NCBI RefSeq assembly: GCF_052857255.1
Contig: NC_135504.1
Location: 146,718,121 to 146,782,120 of the forward strand
Source of the DNA: Amblyomma americanum
Taxonomy: Eukaryota; Arthropoda; Arachnida; Ixodida; Ixodidae
DNA: 64,000 bases
Reading direction: 5' to 3'
The notes under the pieces were generated by a model, which searched no databases, was not told where the DNA came from, and saw only the letters and a program-made list of their open reading frames with translations. The first letter of the stretch is position 1; each line of letters opens with the position of its first letter. Both the position numbers and the translations under genes were made by a program. Shown here in pieces: positions 23,247 to 35,162 of the stretch.

Positions 23247-24590
23247 AAAACCGATGTGTTGTGATTTAGCTCGTTTCGGTCTAAAACAGCTTGTTTCGCT
23301 GTATTAAGCAAGAATACATGCTTTTCGCGCAGTTATAAGAGAAAAAGTTTTGACGCGTGTCACAGGGACACTTGTAAAACCGATGTGTACAGATTTACCT
23401 CGTTTCGGTCTAAAACAGCTTGTTTCGTTGAACTAAGCACGAATACATGCTTTTCGCGCAGTTATAAGAGAAAAAAAGTTTTGACGCGTATCAGAGGAAC
23501 ACTTGTAAAACCGATGTGTTGTGATTTAGCTCGTTTCATTCTAAAACAGCTTGTTTCGCTGTATTAAGCAAGAATACGTGCTTTTCGCGCAGTTATAAGA
23601 GAAAAAAGTTTTGGCGCGTGTCACAGGGACACGTGTAAAACCGATGTGTTCAGATATAGCTCGTTTTGGTATAAAACAGCTTGTTTCGTTGTTTTAAGCA
23701 CGAATACATGCTTTTCGCGCAGTTATAGAAGAAAAACCTTTGACGCGTATTGGAGAGACACTTGTAAAACCGATGTGTTCAGATTTAGCTCATCTCGGTC
23801 TAAAACAGCTTGTTTCGTTGTATTAGGCACGAATACATGCTTTTCGCGCAGTTATAAGAGAAAAAGTTTTGACGAATATCACGTGGACACTTGTAAAACC
23901 GATGTGTTGTGATTTAGCTCGTTTCGGTCTAAAACAGCTTGTTTCGCTGTATTAAGCAAGAATACATGCTTTTCGCGCAGTTATAAGAAAAAAAGTTTAG
24001 ACGCGTATCAGAGGAACACTTGTAAAACCGAAGTGTTGTGATTTAGCTCGTTTCGGTCTAAAACAGCTTGTTTCGTTGTATTAGGCAAGAATACATGCTT
24101 TTCGCGCAGTTATAAGATAAAAAGTTTTGACGCGTATCAGAGGAACACTTGTAAAACCGATGTGTTGTGATTTAGCTCGTTTCGGTCTAAAACAGCTTGT
24201 TTCGCTGTATTAAGCAAGAATATATGCTTTTCGCGCAGTTATAAGTGAAAAAGTTTTGACGCGTGTCACGGGACACTTGTAAAACCGATGTGTTCAGATT
24301 TAGCTCGTTTCGGTCTAAAACAACTTGTTTCGTTGTATTAAGCACGAATACATGCTTTTCGCGCAGTTATAAGAGAAAAAAGTTTTGACGCGTATCAGAG
24401 GAACACATGTAAAACCGATGTGTTGTGATTTAGCTCGTTTTGGTCTAAAACAGCTTGTTTCGCTGTATTAAGCAAGAATACGTGCTTTTCGCGCAGTTAT
24501 AAGAGAAAAAGTTTTGACGCGTGTCACAGGGACACTTGTAAAACCGATGTGTTCAGATCTAGCTCGTTTTGGTGTAAAACAGCTTGTTTC
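23247..24590 (+). repeat. ~1.3-kb segment, second copy of 17348-18690
   Basis: Same order of marked monomers as 17348-18690. The match fades near 24590, where this copy has CAAGAATGCATGC and the left one has CACGAATACATGC. It contains one monomer change, CACATGTAAAACC near 24404, that the left copy lacks. Confidence 0.8.
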
Positions 24591-26502
24591 GTTGTATTAA
24601 GCAAGAATGCATGCTTTTCGCGCAGTTATAAGAGAAAAAGTTTAGACGCGTATCAGAGGAACACTTGTAAAACCGATGTGTTGTGATTTAGCTCGTTTCG
24701 GTCTAAAACAGCTTGTTTCGTTGTATTAAGCAAGAATACATGCTTTTCGCGCAGTTATAAGAGAAAAAGTTTTGACGCGTATCAGAGGAACACTTGTAAA
24801 ACCGATGTGTTGTGATTTAGCTCGTTTCGGTCTAAAACAGCTTGTTTCGCTGTATTAAGCAAGAATACAGGCTTTTCGCGCAGTTATTAGAGAAAAAGTT
24901 TTGACACTTGTAATACCGATGTGTTGTGATTTGGCTCGTTTCGGTCTAAAACAGCTTGTTTCGTTGTATTAAGCAAGTATACATGCTTTTCGCGCAGTTA
25001 TAAGAAAAAAAGTTTAGACGCGTATCAGAGGAACACTTGTAAAACCGATGTGTTGTGATTTAGCTCGTTTCGGTCTAAAACAGCTTGTTTCGTTGTATTA
25101 AGCAAGAATACATGCTTTTCGCGCAGTTATTAGAGAAAAAGTTTTGACACTTGTAATACCGATGTGTTGTGATTTGGCTCGTTTCGGTCTAAAACAGCTT
25201 GTTTCGTTGTATTAAGCAAGTATACATGCTTTTCGCGCAGTTATAAGAGAAAAAGATTTGACGCGTATCAGAGGAACACTTGTAAAGCTGATGTGTTGTG
25301 ATTTAGCTCGTTTCGGTCTAAAACAGCTTGTTTCGCTGTAATAAGCAGGAATACATGCTTTTCGCGCAGTTATAAGAGAAAAAGTTTTAAAGGCGTGTCA
25401 CAGAGACACTTGTAAAACCGATGTGTTGTGATTTAGCTCGTTTCGGTCTAAAACAGCTTGTTTCGCTGTATTAAGCAAGAATACGTGCTTTTCGCGCAGT
25501 TATAAGAGAAAAAGTTTTGACGCGTGTCACAGGGACACATGTAAAACCGACGTGTTCAGATCTAGCTCGTTTCGGTCTAAAACAACTTGATTCGTTGTAT
25601 TAAGCACGAATACATGCTTTTCGCGCAGTTATAAGAGAAAAAGTTTTGACGAGTATCACGTGGATACTTGTAAAACCGATGCGTTCAGATACAACTCGTT
25701 TCGGTCTAAAACAGCTTGTTTCGTTTTATTAAGCACGAATACATGCTTTTCGCGCAGTTATAAGAGAAAAAGTTTTGACGCGTATCAGAGGAACACTTGT
25801 AAAACCGATGTGTTGTGATTTAACTCGTTTCGGTCTAAAACAGCTTGTTTCGCTGTATTAAGCAAGAATACATGCTTTTCGCGCAGTTATAAGAGAAAAA
25901 GTTGTGACGCGTGTCACAGGAACACTTGTAAAACCGATATATTCAGATTTAGCTCGTTTCGGTCTAAAACAGCTTGTTTCGTTGTATTAAGCACGAATAC
26001 ATGCTTTTCGCGCAGGTATAAGAGAAAAAGTTTTAAAGGCATGTCACAGGGACACTTGTAAAACCGATGTGTTCAGATTTACCTCGTTTCGGTCTAAAAC
26101 AGCTTGTTTCGTTGGACTAAGCAGGAATACATGCTTTTCGCGCAGTTATAAGAGAAAAAGGTTTTGACGCGTATCAGAGGAACACTTGTAAAACCGATGT
26201 TTTGTGATTTAGCTCGTTTCGGTCTAAAACAGCTTGTTTCGCTGTATTAAGCAAGAATACGTGCTTTTCGCGCAGTTATAAGAGAAAAAGTTTTGACGCG
26301 TGTCACAAGGACACGTGTAAAACCGATGTGTTCAGATATAGCTCGTTTTGGTATAAAACAGCTTGTTTCGTTGTTTTAAACACGAATACATGCTTTTCGC
26401 GCAGGTATAAGAGAAAAAGTTTTGACGCGTGTCACAGGGACACTTGTAAATCCGATGTGTTGTGATTTAGCTCGTTTCGGTCTAAAACAGGTTGTTTCGT
26501 TG
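24591..26502 (+). repeat. Mosaic satellite stretch
   Basis: This holds two 15-bp-deletion monomers only 243 bp apart (near 24899 and 25142). They are followed by the linked series AAAGATTTG, AGAGACACTTG, CCGACGTG, GTATCACGTGGATAC (near 25653), GATACAACTCG and TTTTAAAGGCATG seen also at 4801-5700. It continues with GTTGGACTAAGCAGG and GATATAGCTCG monomers. No other kind of sequence is present. Confidence 0.8.
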
Positions 26503-27537
26503 TATTAAGCAAGAATACATGCTTTTCGCGCAGTTATAAGAGAAAAAGTTTTGACGCGTGTCACAGGGACACTTGTAAAACCGATGTGTTCAAATTTAGC
26601 TCGTTTCGGTCTAAAACAACTTGTTTCGTTGTATTAGGCACGAATACATGCTTTTCGCGCAGTTATAAGAGAAAAAAGTTTTGACGCGTATCAGAGGAAG
26701 ACTTGTAAAACCGATGTGTTGTGATTTAGCTCGTTTTGGTCTAAACCAGCTTGTTTCGCTGTATTAAGCAAGAATACGTGCTTTTCGCGCAGTTATAAGA
26801 GAAAACGTTTTGACGCGTGTCACAGGGACACTTGTAAAACCGATGTGTTCAGATCTAGCTCGTTTTGGTGTAAAACAGCTTGTTTCGTTGTATTGAGCAC
26901 GAATACATGCTTTTCGCGCAGTTATAAGAGAAAAAGTTTAGACGCGTATCAGAGGAACACTTGTAAAACCGATGTGTTGTGATTTAGCTCGTTTCGGTCT
27001 AAAACAGCTTGTTTCGCTGTATTAAGCAAGAATACATGCTTTTCGCGCAGTTATTAGAGAAAAAGTTTTGACGAGTATCACGTGGAACAATTGTAATACC
27101 GATGTGTTGTGATTTGGCTCGTGTCGGTCTAAAACAGCTTGTTTCGTTGTATTAAGCAAGAATACATTCTTTTCGCGCAGTTATCAGAGAAAAAGTTTTG
27201 ACGCGTATCAGAGGAACACTTGTAAAACCAATGTGTTCAGATTTACCTCGTTTCGGTCTAAAACAGCTTGTTTCGTTGAACTAAGCACGAATACATGCTT
27301 TTCGCGCAGTTATAAGAGAAAAAAATTTTGACGCGTATCAGAGGAACACTTGTAAAACCGATGTGTTGTGATTTAGCTCGTTTCGGTCTAAAACAGCTTG
27401 TTTCGCTGTATTAAGCAAGAATACATGCTTTTCGCGCAGTTATAAGAGAAAAAGTTTTGACGCGTGTCACAGGGACACTGGTAAAACCGATGTGTTCAGA
27501 TTTAGCTCGTTTCGGTCTAAAACAGCTTGTTTCGTCG
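26503..27537 (+). repeat. 1,035-bp tandem duplication, left unit
   Basis: Eight monomers recur immediately downstream at +1,035. Shared markers are TTCAAATTTAG (26589 and 27624), GAGGAAGACTTG, TCTAAACCAGC, GAAAACGTTTTG, ATTGAGCACG, GACGAGTATCACGTGGAAC, CTCGTGTCGG, GTTATCAGAG, AAACCAATGTG and GTTGAACTAAG. The only difference noticed is GTATTAGGCACG against GTATTAAGCACG in the second monomer. Confidence 0.87.
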
Positions 27538-28575
27538 TATTAAGCAAGAATACATGCTTTTCGCGCAGTTATAAGAGAAAAAGTTTTGACGCGTGTCACA
27601 GGGACACTTGTAAAACCGATGTGTTCAAATTTAGCTCGTTTCGGTCTAAAACAACTTGTTTCGTTGTATTAAGCACGAATACATGCTTTTCGCGCAGTTA
27701 TAAGAGAAAAAAGTTTTGACGCGTATCAGAGGAAGACTTGTAAAACCGATGTGTTGTGATTTAGCTCGTTTTGGTCTAAACCAGCTTGTTTCGCTGTATT
27801 AAGCAAGAATACGTGCTTTTCGCGCAGTTATAAGAGAAAACGTTTTGACGCGTGTCACAGGGACACTTGTAAAACCGATGTGTTCAGATCTAGCTCGTTT
27901 TGGTGTAAAACAGCTTGTTTCGTTGTATTGAGCACGAATACATGCTTTTCGCGCAGTTATAAGAGAAAAAGTTTAGACGCGTATCAGAGGAACACTTGTA
28001 AAACCGATGTGTTGTGATTTAGCTCGTTTCGGTCTAAAACAGCTTGTTTCGCTGTATTAAGCAAGAATACATGCTTTTCGCGCAGTTATTAGAGAAAAAG
28101 TTTTGACGAGTATCACGTGGAACAATTGTAATACCGATGTGTTGTGATTTGGCTCGTGTCGGTCTAAAACAGCTTGTTTCGTTGTATTAAGCAAGAATAC
28201 ATTCTTTTCGCGCAGTTATCAGAGAAAAAGTTTTGACGCGTATCAGAGGAACACTTGTAAAACCAATGTGTTCAGATTTACCTCGTTTCGGTCTAAAACA
28301 GCTTGTTTCGTTGAACTAAGCACGAATACATGCTTTTCGCGCAGTTATAAGAGAAAAAAATTTTGACGCGTATCAGAGGAACACTTGTAAAACCGATGTG
28401 TTGTGATTTAGCTCGTTTCGGTCTAAAACAGCTTGTTTCGCTGTATTAAGCAAGAATACATGCTTTTCGCGCAGTTATAAGAGAAAAAGTTTTGACGCGT
28501 GTCACAGGGACACTGGTAAAACCGATGTGTTCAGATTTAGCTCGTTTCGGTCTAAAACAGCTTGTTTCGTCGTAT
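27538..28575 (+). repeat. 1,035-bp tandem duplication, right unit
   Basis: Second copy of 26503-27537. The junction is narrow. CGTCGTATT at about 27535 still matches the far end near 28570, while GCAAG near 27545 already matches the start of the left unit. The match is lost after 28575, where GCACGAATAC replaces GCAAGAATAC. Confidence 0.87.
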
Positions 28576-31500
28576 TAAGCACGAATACATGCTTTTCGCG
28601 CAGTTCTAAGAGAAAAAGTTTAGACGCGTATCAGAGGAACACTTGTAAAACCGATGTGTTGTGATTTCGCTCGTTTCGGTCTAAAACAGCTTGTTTCGTT
28701 GTGTTAAGCAAGAATACATGCTTTTCGCGCAGTTATAAGAGAAAAAGTTTTGACGCGTATCAGAGGAACACTTGTAAAACCGATGTGTTGTGATTTAGCT
28801 CGTTTCGGTATAAAACAGCTTGTTTCGCTGTATTAAGCAAGAATACATGCTTTTCGCGCAGTTATAAGAGAAAAAGTTTTGACGCGCGTCACAGGGACAC
28901 TTGTAAAACCGATGTGTTGTGATTTAGCTCGTTTCGGTCTAAAACAGCTTATTTCGCTGTATTAAGCAAGAATACATGCTTTTCGCGCAGTTATAAGAGA
29001 AAAAGTTTTGACGCGTGTCACAGGGACACTTGTAAAACCGATGTGTTCAGATTTACCTCGTTTCGGTCTAAAACAGCTTGTTTCGTTGAACTAAGCACGA
29101 ATACATGCTTTTCGCGCAGTTATAAGAGAAAAAAAGTTTTGACGCGTGTCAGAGGAACACTTGTAAAACCGATGTGTTGTGATTTAGCTCGTTTCATTCT
29201 AAAACAGCTTGTTTCGCTGTATTAAGCAAGAATACGTGCTTTTCGCGCAGTTATAAGAGAAAAAGTTTTGACGCGTGTCACAGGGACACGTGTAAAACCG
29301 ATGTGTTCAGATATAGCTCGTTTTGGTATAAAACAGCTTGTTTCGTTGTTTTAAGCACGAATACATGCTTTTCGCGCAGTTATAAGAGAAAAAGTTTTGA
29401 CGAATATCACGTGGACACTTGTAAAACCGATGTGTTGTGATTTAGCTCGTTTCGGTCTAAAACAGCTTGTTTCGCTGTATTAAGCAAGAATACATGCTTT
29501 TCGCGCAGTTATAAGAGAAAAAGTTTTGACGCGTGTCATAGGGACACTTGTAAAACCGATGTGTTGTGATTTAGCTCGTTTCGGTCTAAAACAGCTTGTT
29601 TCGTTGTATTAAGCAAGAATACATGCTTTTCGCGCAGTTATAAGAGAAAACGTTTTGACGCGTATCAGAGGAACACTTGTAAAACCGATGTGTTGTGATT
29701 TAGCTCGTTTCGGTCTAAAACAGCTTGTTTCGCTGTATTAACCAAGAATACATGCTTTTCGCGCAGTTATAAGATAAAAAGTTTTGACGCATGTCACAGG
29801 GACACTTGTAAAACCGATGCGTTCAGATACAACTCGTTTCGGTCTAAAACAGCTTGTTTCGTTTTATTAAGCACGAATACATGCTTTTCGCGCAGTTATA
29901 AGAGAAAAAGTTTTGACGCGTATCAGAGGAACACTTGTAAAACCGATGTGTTGTGATTTAACTCGTTTCGGTCTAAAACAGCTTGTTTCGCTGTATTAAG
30001 CAAGAATACATGCTTTTCGCGCAGTTATAAGAGAAAAAGTTGTGACGCGTGTCACAGGGACACTTGTAAAACCGATGTGTTCAGATTTAGCTCGTTTCGG
30101 TCTAAAACAGCTTGTTTCGTTGTATTAAGCACGAATACATGCTTTTCGCGCAGGTATAAGAGAAAAAGTTTTAAAGGCATGTCACAGGGACACTTGTAAA
30201 ACCGATGTGTTCAGATTTACCTCGTTTCGGTCTAAAACAGCTTGTTTCGTTGGACTAAGCAGGAATACATGCTTTTCGCGCAGTTATAAGAGAAAAAAGT
30301 TTTGACGCGTATCAGAGGAACACTTGTAAAACCGATGTTTTGTGATTTAGCTCGTTTCGGTCTAAAACAGCTTGTTTCGCTGTATTAAGCAAGAATACGT
30401 GCTTTTCGCGCAGTTATAAGAGAAAAAGTTTTGACGCGTGTCACAAGGACACGTGTAAAACCGATGTGTTCAGATATAGCTCGTTTTGGTATAAAACAGC
30501 TTGTTTCGTTGTTTTAAGCAAGAATACATGCTTTTCGCGCAGTTATAGAAGAAAAACTTTTGACGCGTATTAGAGAGGCACTTGTAAAACCGATGTGTTG
30601 TGATTTAGCTCGTTTCGGTCTAAAACAGCTTGTTTCGCTGTATTAAGCAAGAATACATGCTTTTCTCGCAGGTATAAGAGAAAAAGTTTTGACGCGTGTC
30701 ACAGGGACACTTGTAAAACCGATGTGTTGTGATTTAGCTCGTTTTGGCCTAAAACAATTTGTTTCGCTGTATTAAGCAAGAATACGTGCTTTTCGCGCAG
30801 TTATAAGAGAAAATGTTTTGACGCGTGTCACAGGGACACTTGTAAAACCGATGTGTTCAGATCTACCTCGTTTTGGTGTAAAACAGCTTGTTTCGTTGTA
30901 TTAAGCACGAATACATGCTTTTCGCGCAGTTATAAGAGAAAACGTTTAGACGCGTATCAGAGGAACACTTGTAAAACCCATGTGTTGTGATTTATCTCGT
31001 TTCGGTCTAAAACAGCTTGTTTCGTTGTATTAAGCAAGAATACATGCTTTTCGCGCAGTTATAAGAGAAAAAGTTTTGACGCGTATCAGAGGAACACTTG
31101 TAAAACCGATGTGTTCAGATTTACCTCTTTTCGGACTAAAACAGCTTGTTTCGTTGTATTAAGCACGAATACATGCTTTTCGCGCAGTTATAAGAGAAAA
31201 AGTTTTAAAGGCGTGTCACAGGGACACTTGTAACACCGATGAGTTCAGATTTACCTCGTTTCGGTCTAAAACAACTTGTTTCGTTGAACTAAGCACGAAT
31301 ACATGCTTTTCGCGCAGTTATAAGAGAAAAAAGTTTTGACGCGTATCAGAGGAACACTTGTAAAACCGGTCTGTTGTGATTTAGCTCGTTTCGGTCTAAA
31401 ACAGCTTGTTTCGCTGTATTAAGCAAGAATACGTGCTTTTCGCGCAGTTATAAGAGAAAAAGTTTTGACGCGTGTCACAGGGACACTTGTAAAACCGATG

Positions 31501-32018
31501 TGTTCAGATCTAGCTCGTTTTGGTGTAAAACAGCTTGTTTCGTTGTATTAAGCACGAATACATGCTTTTCGCGCAGTTATAAGAGAAAAAGCTTAGACGC
31601 GTATCAGAGGAACACTTGTAAAACCGATGTGTTGTGATTTAGCTCGTTTCGGTCTAAAACAGCTTGTTTCGTTGTATTAAGCAAGAATACATGCTTTTCG
31701 CGCAGTTATAAGAGAAAAAGTTTTGACGCGTATCAGAGGAACACTTGTAAAACCGATGTGTTGTGATTTAGCTCGTTTGGGTCTAAAACAGCTTGTTTCG
31801 TTGTATTAAGCAAGAATACATGCTTTTCGCGCAGTTATAAGAGAAAAAGTTTTGACACTTGTAATACCGATGTGTTGTGATTTGGCTCGTTTCGGTCTAA
31901 AACAGCTTGTTTCGTTCTATTAAGCAAGTATACATGCTTTTCGCGCAGTTATAAGAGAAAAAGATTTGACGCGTATCAGAGGAACACTTGTAAAGCCGAT
32001 GTGTTGTGATTTAGCTCG
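28576..32018 (+). repeat. Mosaic satellite stretch
   Basis: About 27 monomers without a long regular period. The part 29010-29400 resembles the start of the 17348 segment (GTTGAACTAAG, seven-A tract, CGTTTCATTC, GATATAGCTCG). The part 29815-30250 resembles 25680-26100. Unusual single changes include AACAATTTGTTTCG near 30752, TGTTTTGACG near 30813, ACCGGTCTGTTG near 31365 and GATGAGTTCAG near 31237. A 15-bp-deletion monomer is at 31850. I see no gene. Confidence 0.78.
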
Positions 32019-32447
32019 TTTCTGTCTAAAACAACTTGATTCTTTGTATTCAGCACGAATACATGCTTTTCGCGCAGTTATAGAAGAAAAACTTTTGACG
32101 CGTATTAGAGAGACACTTGTAAAACCGATGTGTTGTGATTTAGCTCGTTTCGGTCTAAAACAGCTTGTTTCGCTGTATTAAGCAAGAATACATGCTTTTC
32201 GCGCAGGTATAAGAGAAAAAGTTTTGACGCGTGTCACAGGGACACTTGTAAAACCGATGTGTTGTGATTTAACTCGTTTCGGTCTAAAACAGCTTGTTTC
32301 GTTGGACTAAGCAGGAATACATGCTTTTCGCGCAGTTATAAGAGAAAAAAAGTTTTGACGCGTATCAGAGGAACACTTGTAAAACCGATGTTTTGTGATT
32401 TAGCTCGTTTCGGTCTAAAACAGCTTGTTTCGCTGTATTAAGCAGGA
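32019..32447 (+). repeat. ~430-bp segment repeated at +648
   Basis: The rare sequence TTTCTGTCTAAAACAACTTG followed by ATTCTTTGTATTCAGCACG appears only here and at 32669. It is followed by the same TTATAGAAG, GTATTAGAGAG, GCAGGTATAAG, GTTGGACTAAGCAGG and GATGTTTTG monomers. The match ends near 32447, where GCAGGAATACATG is GCAAGAATACGTG in the other copy. Confidence 0.82.
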
Positions 32448-32666
32448 ATACATGCTTTTCGCGCAGTTAAAAGAGAAAAAGTTTTAAAGGCGTGTCACAG
32501 AGACACTTGTAAAACCGATGTGTTGTGATTTAGCTCGTTTCGGTCTAAAACAGCTTGTTTCGCTGTATTAAGCAAGAATACGTGCTTTTCGCGCAGTTAT
32601 AAGAGAAAAAGTTTTGACGCGTGTCACAGGGACACGTGTAAAACCGACGTGTTCAGATCTAGCTCG

Positions 32667-33095
32667 TTTCTGTCTAAAACAACTTGATTCTTTGTATTCA
32701 GCACGAATACATGCTTTTCGCGCAGTTATAGAAGAAAAACTTTTGACGCGTATTAGAGAGACACTTGTAAAACCGATGTGTTGTGATTTAGCTCGTTTCG
32801 GTCTAAAACAGCTTGTTTCGCTGTATTAAGCAAGAATACATGCTTTTCGCGCAGGTATAAGAGAAAAAGTTTTGACGCGTGTCACAGGGACACTTGTAAA
32901 ACCGATGTGTTGTGATTTAACTCGTTTCGGTCTAAAACAGCTTGTTTCGTTGGACTAAGCAGGAATACATGCTTTTCGCGCAGTTATAAGAGAAAAAAAG
33001 TTTTGACGCGTATCAGAGGAACACTTGTAAAACCGATGTTTTGTGATTTAGCTCGTTTCGGTCTAAAACAGCTTGTTTCGCTGTATTAAGCAAGA
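32667..33095 (+). repeat. ~430-bp segment, second copy of 32019-32447
   Basis: Same marked monomers at offset 648, which is five monomer lengths plus three bases. About 220 bp of other satellite lies between the two copies. Confidence 0.82.
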
Positions 33096-34004
33096 ATACG
33101 TGCTTTTCGCGCAGTTTTAAGAGAAAAAGTTTTGACGCGTGTCACAGGGACACGTGTAAAACCGATGTGTTCAGATATAGCTCGTTTTGGTATAAAACAG
33201 CTTGTTTCGTTGTTTTAAGCACGAATACATGCTTTTCGCGCAGTTATAAGAGAAAAAGTTTAGACGCGTATCAGAGGAACACTTGTAAAACCGATGTGTT
33301 CAGATTTACCTCTCTTCGGACTAAAACAGCTTGTTTCGTTGTATTAAGCACGAATACATGCTTTTCACGCAGTTATAAGAGAAAAAGCTTTAAAGGCGTG
33401 TCACAGGGACACTTGTAACACCGATGAGTTCAGATTTACCTCGTTTCGGTCTAAAACAACTTGTTTCGTTGAACTAAGCACGAATACATGCTTTTCGCGC
33501 AGTTATAAGAGAAAAAAGTTCTGACGCGTATCAGAGGAACACTTGTAAAACCGATGTGTTGCGATTTAGCTCGTTTCGGTCTAAAACAGCTTGTTTCGCT
33601 GTATTAGGCAAGAATACGTGCTTTTCGCGCAGTTATAAGAGAAAAAGTTTTGACGCGTGTCACAGGGACACTTGTAAAACCGATGTGTTCAGATCTAGCT
33701 CGTTTTGGTGTAAAACAGCTTGTTTCGTTGTATTAAGCACGAATACATGCTTTTCGCGCAGTTATAAGAGAAAAAGTTTAGACGCGTATCAGACGAACAC
33801 TTGTAAAACCGATGTGTTGTGATTTAGCTCGTTTCGGTCTAAAACAGCTTGTTTCGTTGTATTAAGCAAGAATACATGCTTTTCGCGCAGTTATAAGAGA
33901 AAAAGTTTTGACGCGTATCAGAGGAACACTTGTAAAACCGATGTGTTGTGATTTAGCTCGTTTGGGTCTAAAACAGCTTGTTTCGTTGTATGAAGCAAGA
34001 ATAC
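33096..34004 (+). repeat. Mosaic satellite stretch
   Basis: Seven monomers of mixed type. Notable changes are CTCTCTTCGGAC near 33311, resembling CTCTTTTCGGAC near 31124, then GATGAGTTCAG near 33423, ATCAGACGAAC near 33789 and GTATGAAGCAAG near 33988. No long period and no gene. Confidence 0.8.
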
Positions 34005-34373
34005 ATGCTTTTCGCGCAGTTATAAGAGAAAAAGTTTTGACGCGTGTCACAGGGACACTTGTAAAACTGATGTGTTAAGATTTACCTTGTCTCGGTCTAA
34101 AACAGCTTGTTTCGTTGAACTAAGCACGAATACATGCTTTTCGCGCAGTTATAAGAGAAAAAAGTTTTGACGCGTATCAGAGAAACACTTGTAAAACCGA
34201 TGTGTTGCGATTTAGCTCGTTTCGGTCTAAAACAGCTTGTTTCGCTGTATTAAGCAAGAATACATGCTTTTCGCGCAGTTATAAGAGAAAAAGTTTTGAC
34301 GCGTGTCACAGGGACACTTGTAAAACCGATGTGTTGTGATTTAGCTCGTTTCGGTCTAAAACAGCTTGTTTCG
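34005..34373 (+). repeat. ~370-bp segment repeated at +518
   Basis: The rare AAAACTGATGTGTTAAGA near 34063 recurs near 34581. In both places it is followed by a GTCTCGGTC monomer and a type A monomer carrying ATCAGAGAAACAC, so about three monomers are shared at an offset of four monomers plus two bases. The copies differ at several bases (GATTTACCTTGTC against GACTTACCTCGTC, GTTGAAC against GTTAAAC). Confidence 0.78.
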
Positions 34374-34522
34374 CTGTATTAAGCAGGAATACATGCTTTT
34401 CGCGCAGTTATAAGAGAAAAAGTTTTAAAGGCGTGTCACAGAGACACTTGTAAAACCGATGTGTTGTGATTTAGCTCGTTTCGGTCTAAAACAGCTTGTT
34501 TCGCTGTATTAAGCAAGAATAC

Positions 34523-34891
34523 ATGCTTTTCGCGCAGTTATAAGAGAAAAAGTTTTGACGCGTGTCACAGGGACACTTGTAAAACTGATGTGTTAAGACT
34601 TACCTCGTCTCGGTCTAAAACAGCTTGTTTCGTTAAACTAAGCACGAATACATGCTTTTCGCGCAGTTATAAGAGAAAAAAGTTTTGACGCGTATCAGAG
34701 AAACACTTGTAAAACCGATGTGTTGCGATTTAGCTCGTTTCGGTCTAAAACAGCTTGTTTCGCTGTATTAAGCAAGAATACATGCTTTTCGCGCAGTTAT
34801 AAGAGAAAAAGTTTTGACGCGTGTCACAGGGACACTTGTAAAACCGATGTGTTGTGATTTAGCTCGTTTCGGTCTAAAACAGCTTGTTTCG
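34523..34891 (+). repeat. ~370-bp segment, second copy of 34005-34373
   Basis: Same three marked monomers as 34005-34373 at +518. The differences exceed those in the large duplications, so this is an older event. Confidence 0.78.
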
Positions 34892-35162
34892 TTGTATTAA
34901 GCAAGAATACATGCTTTTCGCGCAGTTATAAGAGAAAAAGATTTGACGCGTATCAGAGGAACACTTGTAAAACCGATGTGTTGTGATTTAGCTCGTTTCG
35001 GTCTAAAACAGCTTGTTTCGCTGTATTAAGCAAGAATACATGCTTTTCGCGCAGTTATAAGAGAAAAAGTTTTGACGCGTGTCACGGGACACTTGTAAAA
35101 CCGATGTGTTCAGATTTAGCTCGTTTCGGTCTAAATCAACTTGTTTCGTTGTATTAAGCACG

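Noticed and set aside
33862..34050. Single minus-strand open frame of 62 codons
   Set aside because: It is the reverse complement of one and a half monomers and ends as soon as the repeat phase changes. It shows no sign of being a gene.
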